Of a stretch of 11,680 nucleotides of DNA, positions 6,900 through 11,680 are shown piece after piece. The stretch is from Stramonita haemastoma (Eukaryota; Mollusca; Gastropoda; Neogastropoda; Muricidae), in the NCBI GenBank assembly GCA_030674155.1, contig JASPKP010008346.1, positions 1 through 11,680 of the forward strand. The letters are read 5' to 3'. Under the pieces are notes generated by a model. That model ran no database searches. It had not been told where the DNA came from and worked only from the letters and a program-made list of their open reading frames with translations. How positions within the stretch are numbered: position 1 is the first letter of the stretch; every line of letters starts with the position of its first letter. Made by a program: the position numbers and the translations under genes.

Positions 6900-7190
6900 T
6901 AGGATGTGGGTGGGGGGGACCTTGGTTGCGTGTGCGGGTTTCGTGTGTGTGCTGTGCGTGGTGTGTTGTGTGTGTGTGTGTGTTGTGGTGGGTTTGGTTG
7001 TGGTGGTGGTGGTGTATTTTGTTGTTGTAGGGGGGGTAACTGGGGGGGCGTTTGGGGGCGGGGGGGGGGGGGTCATTGGGGGGTGTTTTTGTTTGTGTGT
7101 GTGTGTGTGTGGTGTTGTAGTGTGTGTAAAAAAAGTGTGGTTTTTTGTATGTGTGGTGTGTAGTGGTTGTAGTACGGGTGGTGTTTGTGT
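6900..7190. repeat. TG- and G-rich microsatellite block
   Basis: TG dinucleotide runs (about 6960-6982 and 7095-7112), GGT triplet runs and G runs fill this stretch. The frames across it (up to 169 codons on plus, 145 on minus) are Val/Cys/Gly- or Thr/His/Pro-rich artefacts. Confidence 0.85.
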
Positions 7191-7224
7191 GTTTTTTTTA
7201 TTTATTTTTTTCTTTTTTTTATTT

Positions 7225-7340
7225 TTTTTATATCGAGGATTATGGAATAAACAAACAATGCTTTTTTTCATCCGTCCCCGTGTGTATCGGGTTTTTAAAT
7301 TCATCTGTTCCCACCGACAAAACATGGGGCCCACACTTAC
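7225..7340 (+). repeat. TG-linked dispersed repeat, copy 1
   Basis: Next to the TG block and a T-rich stretch lies GGAATAAACAAACAATGC, a T run, CATCCGTCCCCGTGTGTA, TTTTTAAATTCATCTGTTCC and a GGGGCCCACAC tail. The same ordered motifs recur at 10421-10540 in the same orientation, also just after a TG block and a T-rich stretch. The element is unidentified. Confidence 0.6.
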
Positions 7341-7370
7341 TAAAAACGAACAGATTTAACTGGCCAGATG

Positions 7371-7500
7371 TTTTTGTGTGGGGTGTGTTGTGTGTGTGTG
7401 TGTTTGGTTTCTGTCGTGTCGTTGGCGGTTTCGTTGCGTGTCGGTTTCTGTGGTATATGGTGGTGTGCTTGTGTGTGTGTGTGGGCAAGTGTGTTATAAT
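7371..7500. repeat. TG-rich microsatellite block
   Basis: TG runs at about 7386-7404 and 7470-7482 are separated by less regular TCG/GTTTC sequence. They continue the low-complexity DNA to the right of the dispersed repeat. Frames here are short and Cys/Val-rich. Confidence 0.8.
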
Positions 7501-8085
7501 AGTTCGTGGAGTATGTCTGAAAGTGAAAAGTGCGTAAATAATTTCGTGTGTTTTTTTTAATCATTTAAAAACTTTTAGTCGGGGGGAAAAACAATTGGCG
7601 ATGACAACCCCCCCCCTTTTATCCTACTCTGGACACAGTTACCTTTTTTTTCTAACAAAGAACTCCTCAGGCCACCGGGCTTTTTCCGAAATTACAGAAA
7701 ACCCAGACCCGCACGAAAAGCCACACCCCTGCAGAACCAGCCTATCTTCAGCCTCAAATGGGAGTACCGTCAAAACCCTTTTCCCCCCTTTGGGGGAATC
7801 ATCAAGGGGGAAAAATCCCAATGGGTTTTTAAAAGTTTCCAGGGGCGCTTTTAAAGCAGTGGGGGAAGGGCAATCTCCCGGGGGCCATTTGCAAAAGACG
7901 CGGACAGAAAAACGGAGAGAGCCAACCGGGGAGAATCTCTCACCCGGGGTCCAGTCCGTGGCTGAGTTTTTTAAAGCAGGATCGAATTTTTCCCTTTCCA
8001 CAAACCCGTTTGTTTTCTCCTTGCCTCACTCTTTTCCCGGGGGGTTTTGGGGGACAGAGGACAAAGTGGCGGGGTTTGAAGTTTG
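7501..8085. other. Unassigned DNA, no gene supported
   Basis: After the TG block there is an AT-rich patch, then from about 7595 mixed sequence of fairly balanced composition. A plus-strand frame (7595-8143, 182 codons) and an overlapping minus-strand frame (7639-8001, 120 codons) are both open. I recognise no domain, signal peptide or conserved motif in either. The plus frame runs on into the minisatellite, where it ends in a Lys/Arg/Gly-rich tail. This is the least implausible coding interval of the window, for example a broken exon or transposon remnant, but there is no positive evidence for it. Confidence 0.4.
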
Positions 8086-8600
8086 GGCCCCATCTGGAAA
8101 AAGAAGGAGAAAAGGAAAGAAAGGGGGAAAGGAGGGGGACTGACCGTTTGGAAAAAGGGGGCCATGGGCCCCGATCTGAAAAAAAAAAAAAGGAGGAGAA
8201 GGAGGAGAAAAGGGCCGGGTTTGGGAAAATGAAAGGCCCCGGCCACGATCTGAAAAAAGAAGGAGAAGGACTGACCGTTAGGAAAAATAAAGCCAGGCCA
8301 CGAACTGGAAAAAGAAGGAGAAGGACTGACCGTTTTTAAAATGAAGCCAGGGGCCCCGATCTGAAAAAAAAGGGGAAGGGGGAGGGCTGACTGTTAGAAA
8401 ACTGAAAACCAATCCACGAACTGATAAAAGAAGGAGGAAAGGACTGGGCCGTTAGAAAAAATGAAAACCAATCCACATCTAAAAAAGGAGGAAAAGGAAA
8501 TGAAACCCTTAGAAAAACCCGAAGCCAGGCCCCCGAACTAAAAAAAGAAGGAGGAGAAAAGGCCGACCGTTAAAAAAACTGGGGGCCATGGGCCCCGACC
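8086..8600 (+). repeat. Minisatellite, about 58-bp unit, 8-9 copies
   Basis: Each unit has a GCC(A)GG-CC anchor with ACGAACTG or CCGATCTG, then an AAAAAAGAAGGAGAAGG purine stretch, then GGACTGACCGTTAG and AAAAATGAA. Anchors fall at about 8086, 8160, 8234, 8292, 8346, 8408, 8467, 8524 and 8584. Spacing is 54-62 bp for the central units and 74 bp for the first two, which carry longer purine runs. Since 58 is not a multiple of three, the repeat does not encode a repeated peptide. The CCAATCCAC variant is shared by two adjacent units (8408 and 8467), a sign of local duplication. Confidence 0.85.
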
Positions 8601-8840
8601 CTTTGCCCAGCCTACGCCGGGGGCCTACAGCCCCCAGGAAAAAAAAAAAAAAAAACGGACATTTTCACCGACCATTTCCGGCCACTTCGCGCCAGCTGCG
8701 GGAAAAAACCGCCCCCTTTCCCCCAAAACTGGGGCTGGACTGGGGGGCCAAAACAAGGAGGCAGGGGAGGGAGGGGGGGGAACCGCTGAGGTCCACTGTA
8801 AGGGTTTTTGGGAAAGGACACAATACCGGGGGAGAAATGT
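8601..8840. other. Unassigned GC-richer spacer
   Basis: An 18-base A run near 8639 is followed by mixed sequence including TTCACCGACCATTTCCGGCC and CTTCGCGCCAGCTGCGGG. No repeat family or gene could be assigned. Long minus-strand frames that start to the right reach into it, but they are Ser/Pro/Leu-rich through the polypurine tract. Confidence 0.4.
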
Positions 8841-9110
8841 AGAAGGGTGGGGGAACGTGGGGGAGGGAAAGAAAGGGGGGGGGCGGGGGGGGGAAAAGGG
8901 GGGGGGGGGGGGCGATTTTTTCAAAACAACGGGCAGACAGACTGAAAGAAGAAGAGGAGGGAGAGAGAGAAGAGAGAGAAGAGAGAGGGGAAGGAAAAGA
9001 GAGAAAAAGAGAGAGAAGAAAGGGAAGGGAGGGAGGTTGATGGAGGAGGATGGTGGAAAAGGGAGGAGGGATATGGAGGGGATGAGGGAGGGAAAGGGAG
9101 GATGGGGGGC
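8841..9110 (+). repeat. Polypurine (GGGGA/GAGA) tract
   Basis: About 270 bases are almost entirely A and G, with an uninterrupted purine run of 93 nt at 8944-9036 and long G runs at about 8875-8912. It resembles 1385-1533 in composition. Three minus-strand frames of 146-199 codons cross it in different registers with Ser/Pro/Leu/Phe composition, which shows that none is real. Confidence 0.85.
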
Positions 9111-9345
9111 GGCGGACGACGGACGGACGGAAAACCCGACAACAGACAAAAAGACAGACAGACAACAACCGATAATAATAGAAAATAAAATAATACATAG
9201 ATAATACTAAAGATACAAAATAGACCCTGACTGAACGACGACGGACGACGACAGACGACGACACTGACTAAACAGACGAGTGAGACGACTGACTGACTAC
9301 TACGACGACTGACTGACTCTGACTGAGGGACAGATAGACAGGACC
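9111..9345 (+). repeat. GACG / GACA / GACT short tandem repeats
   Basis: The tract moves from GACGGACGGACGG to GACAGACAGACAACA, then an AT-rich gap (about 9170-9220), then GACGACGACGGACGACGACAG and finally GACTGACTGACT words before GACAGATAGACAGG. All units share GAC, suggesting stepwise divergence from one precursor. It reads like the complement of the TCTG minisatellite at 2941-3703 in its short words, but without the 45-bp unit. Confidence 0.75.
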
Positions 9346-9564
9346 ATTTTTTTGCCACCATTTAGATTTTTTTGGACTTTGAGGGGTGTGAGAACGAAAT
9401 CATGGCATGGGGCTTTGCAAAATTCTCATTTTTTCCACCTGCAAAAAATGCCCTAAGGAAAAATTTAAAGTTAAAGGGTTCCCCAAACAAAACTGGGTGG
9501 GGGAGCGAGGCATCGGGGACCCCCCTTGGGCCAAATATTGATTGGCTGAAAGTGGCAAAACCCC
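9346..9564. other. Unassigned DNA next to SINE copy C
   Basis: This is mixed sequence with moderate homopolymers. A plus-strand frame of 133 codons (9372-9773) runs through it and on into the SINE, so it is not a conserved gene. Nothing else is recognised. Confidence 0.4.
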
Positions 9565-9901
9565 TACCCCAAATGTCACAGCAGTTTTCTCGCGTGAAAT
9601 TTTTCAGGCTGCTCCCCCCTGGGGGAAACGCGTCGCCACAATGCAGCGCCTACCCATTCTTTTTTTTTTTTTTCCTTCCCGCAACTATATTTTTTTTCCC
9701 ATCAAATGCGTTTTTTTATCTCAGAATTTTTGCCGGGACCCCCTTATCGCCGGGGATTTTTTTACGACGCTAAAAAATGATGACAACACCGGGCCCCTTT
9801 TTATCACGACTCGAAAGACAGCAACAACCACCACCATGACCTAAAATGGGGGGGGGGGACAAATTTTGGGGCCCCCAAACAAGGTTTGGACCGGCTGCTT
9901 G
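9565..9901 (-). mobile_element. tRNA-derived SINE, copy C (inverted)
   Basis: Read on the minus strand, the same motifs as copies A and B appear in order. GGGGGCCCCAAAATTTG lies near 9870 and GTCTTTCGAGTCGTGATAAA near 9801-9820. A TTTTTTAGCGTCGTAAAAAA stretch lies near 9757-9776, a CCCGGCAAAAATTCTG stretch near 9722-9737, and GGGTAGGCGCTGCATTGTGG (9637-9656) with CGACGCG follows. The end has GAGCAGCCTGAAAAATTTCA near 9593-9613, then CTGCTGTGACATT near 9572. The 3' half is the best preserved of the three copies. The tRNA-like head beyond about 9900 is not clear, so the copy may be 5'-truncated. Confidence 0.85.
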
Positions 9902-10227
9902 AATTGTTTTGCAACTTTTTCTGCCCCGTGGGAGGGGGGTTTTCCGGGGGAAGGGACTTGACGAGAAGCCCCCCGGGTTCTAACGGGCCACAGCAACGGG
10001 TTTCCCGCGAGTGCAGATACACGGAGACTCCAGGGAAAACAAGGTGGGATGTTTTGAGACAGGGGGGGGAGAAGGGGTTGTACCCTCCGCGGGTCAGTTG
10101 TTGTTTTTTTTTCTGCTGGTTGTTGTTTCGTTTTTGTTTTGTTGTTTTTTTTTTTTTCTTTTCTTTATTTCTTTTTCTTGTCTTGTATTTCTCTCTTGCC
10201 TTCCTACACTCAACAAAACAAATAAAC
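9902..10227. other. Unassigned DNA ending in T-rich tract
   Basis: About 9902-10095 is mixed, with G runs. From about 10096 to 10195 the sequence is mainly T with G or C interruptions. Plus-strand frames of 176-188 codons cross it with a Phe/Cys/Val composition that comes from the T- and TG-rich DNA. I see no gene. Confidence 0.45.
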
Positions 10228-10385
10228 TGTGGTGTGTGTTTTGGGGTTGGTTGTGTGGGGGTTGTGTGTGTGTGGTGTGTGTGTGGTGGCTCGTGCGTGT
10301 GTTTGGTGGTGGGTGGTGTTTTGTGGTTTGGGTGTGTGTGTTGTGGGGTTGTGTTGGGGGTGTTGTGTTTGGTTGTTGGTGTTTT
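10228..10385. repeat. TG-rich microsatellite block
   Basis: TG runs are interspersed with GGTGG and TTTGG. This is the same type of block that precedes the dispersed repeat at 7225. Confidence 0.85.
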
Positions 10386-10420
10386 ATACATAGATCAGTT
10401 GTGTGCGTGCAGGGCATTTT

Positions 10421-10540
10421 TTTATCTATTTATTCTTTTTATCAGGAAATAAAAAAGCACGGTTTTTTTTTTCATCCATCCCCGGGTGTACAGTTTGTAA
10501 ATATTGTCATCTGTTCCCCCCGGGCACACAGGGCAAATTA
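10421..10540 (+). repeat. TG-linked dispersed repeat, copy 2
   Basis: TTATCTATTTATTC and TATCAGGAAATAAAAAAGC lead into a T run, CATCCATCCCCGGGTGTA, GTAAATATTGTCATCTGTTC and CCCCGGGCACAC. This parallels 7225-7340 motif by motif. The copies are about 3.2 kb apart in the same orientation. The flanks after the repeat differ. Confidence 0.6.
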
Positions 10541-11395
10541 AACACAATTTTAAAAATTTAAAAAAGGGTTTTTTCTATCTTTACACAAAATTTATATCAA
10601 TTTTTAGGGCTCTGGTTTTTTTATTGACGGCATGGGAAAAACTTGACATTTTTTTTTGCGTTACCCAAAATCTTTTTTATATTTTTACAAGACCGGCACT
10701 CAAAATCAGAAAGATTTATTTTTGATATAAAACTTAACATGTCATTGTGCAAATATTGAAATAATTTTGCGGGTTTCCTTCGCATTGTGGTTTGTTTTGG
10801 AATAAATAGCAATAAAGGAAAACGGGGCCCGAAGAGAGAACAATAGAAATACAATAAAAAAACCCATTTTCAAAATCATTTCACTATTAGGGGAACTATG
10901 CATAAATTCTACTACAAAAATTCAGATTGGGGGCTTCCCAGACACATTTTAAATATAAAAAAACGCGTTTTTAAACCCTGAAAACCAATTTTTCCCAAAC
11001 TTGTTTTTTCTTGTTCTCACTCTTTACTTTTAACTATTCTTTTTGATTGCCCTATCTTGACATCATTATCAAAAAAGTCTGGTAAATCTAAAAAGGAAAA
11101 ATTGGGTTTACTCACCGTAACCAAAAATTTTTAATTCTAAAGTTTTTTCCGGGCTGGTTTTTAAAGCTTTTAAGTTTTCTTTTGAATTTTTTTGGTTGTT
11201 TTTAGATACTTTTTAATTCCTTTTTTATTGTCTAATATCACCTAAGGGGAAAAAATTTTAAATGAAAAACAAACAAACAGCAACCAAAGCCTACTCTTAC
11301 AAAAGCGGACAAATTTTAAAGGGCCCAAAAACCAGGGTGGGGGGTGGGGTCTCGCAGGATTTTTTGGGGAAAATTTTCTCCCCGCAAACTTTACC
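10541..11395. other. AT-rich DNA, nothing recognised
   Basis: About 850 bases are A/T-rich with fewer homopolymers than elsewhere. Frames are short (77 codons at most, minus strand at 10621-10854) and have no recognisable motif. It could be intron or intergenic DNA. No promoter, RNA or repeat family could be supported. Confidence 0.5.
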
Positions 11396-11455
11396 ACACC
11401 ACCTTTTGGGAAAGGCGTCTAACCAACAAATCCCGGGCCTTACAAAGAAGGACTC
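11396..11455 (+). mobile_element. Possible isolated SINE head fragment
   Basis: CACCACCTTTTGGGAAAGGC, then GTCTAACCAACAAATCCCGGG, resembles the tRNA-like head of SINE copy B (CATTTGGAACGCC, then TCCTAAAAGC, then AAATCCCGG near 6388-6422). No core or 3' end follows. The match is short and partly homopolymeric, so it is tentative. Confidence 0.25.
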
Positions 11456-11546
11456 ACCCTTTTACTCTTGTCCCACCAAAAGAAAGGGCCACCAAAACAG
11501 GGGAGCAGGCAACTGCATTTAACTCGGGGAATATCTTAAGGGGGAA

Positions 11547-11680
11547 GGGGGGGGGGGGGGGGGTGAGAGATGAAGATATGAGATATGAGATGAAGAAAAA
11601 AAAAGATGAGAAAAGATGAGAGAATTTGTGGTTTTTGGGGGATAAGATGAGGAAAAAGATGATATTGATGGGGGTGGTGG
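11547..11680 (+). repeat. G run followed by GATGA/GATAT repeats
   Basis: A 17-base G run at 11547-11563 is followed by imperfect GATGA, GATAT and AAAGATGAG words to the window end. The repeat continues past the edge, so its length is unknown. Confidence 0.75.

Noticed and set aside
7595..8143. 182-codon plus-strand frame
   Set aside because: It has no recognisable domain, a competing minus-strand frame, and an end inside the 58-bp minisatellite. I kept it only as an unassigned interval.
8625..9361. Three minus-strand frames of 146-199 codons, Ser/Pro/Leu-rich
   Set aside because: They read the same polypurine tract in three registers, which is expected where purine-only DNA contains few stop codons on the opposite strand.

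Overview
This window looks like repeat-rich, non-coding nuclear DNA from a eukaryote, most likely an invertebrate animal. I found no believable protein-coding gene, no rRNA, no functional tRNA and no bacterial-style operon. Every long open frame lies in simple-sequence or homopolymer-rich DNA and translates to low-complexity peptide (Cys/Val/Gly, Pro/Thr/His, Lys/Arg or Ser/Leu/Pro runs). A mollusc is my best guess for the host. The three near-full SINE copies here resemble, from memory, a tRNA-derived SINE with a conserved core that is very common in mollusc genomes. The dense TG and TATG microsatellites fit this too. No alignment was run, so the taxon is inference.

Layout. 1-334: CA-rich and homopolymer-rich DNA. 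About 335-815: SINE copy A (+). 816-1845: unassigned DNA holding a 28-base C run, a possible SINE core fragment and a 149-nt polypurine tract. 1848-2960: TG-rich low-complexity DNA, broken by a short GC-alternating island and an AT-rich gap. About 2941-3703: degenerate TCTG-type minisatellite with a roughly 45-bp period. 3781-4230: TG and then TATG microsatellites. 4230-4477: a short island of ordinary complexity. About 4478-6372: tandem array of a 60-66 bp AT-rich satellite. It is interrupted at about the same unit phase by four ~80-bp inverted SINE 3'-end fragments and by one unrelated ~100-bp insert. About 6374-6786: SINE copy B (+), with satellite sequence resuming directly after it.

6900-7500: TG microsatellites around a ~110-bp motif that recurs near 10421-10540. 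7500-8085: unassigned. 8086-8600: ~58-bp minisatellite. 8841-9110: polypurine DNA. 9110-9345: GAC/GACT/GACA repeats. About 9565-9901: SINE copy C (-). 10228-10540: TG microsatellite plus the second copy of the shared motif. 10541-11395: AT-rich, nothing recognised. 11396-11680: a possible SINE-head fragment, a G run and GATGA repeats.

The most interesting structure is the relation between the SINE and the satellite. The SINE 3' end recurs inside the array at one preferred position in the unit, and a full copy sits at the same position in the opposite orientation. Separately, all three SINE copies carry long homopolymers where related motifs are mixed sequence. This suggests that part of the window is a poor consensus, so fine detail should be read cautiously.
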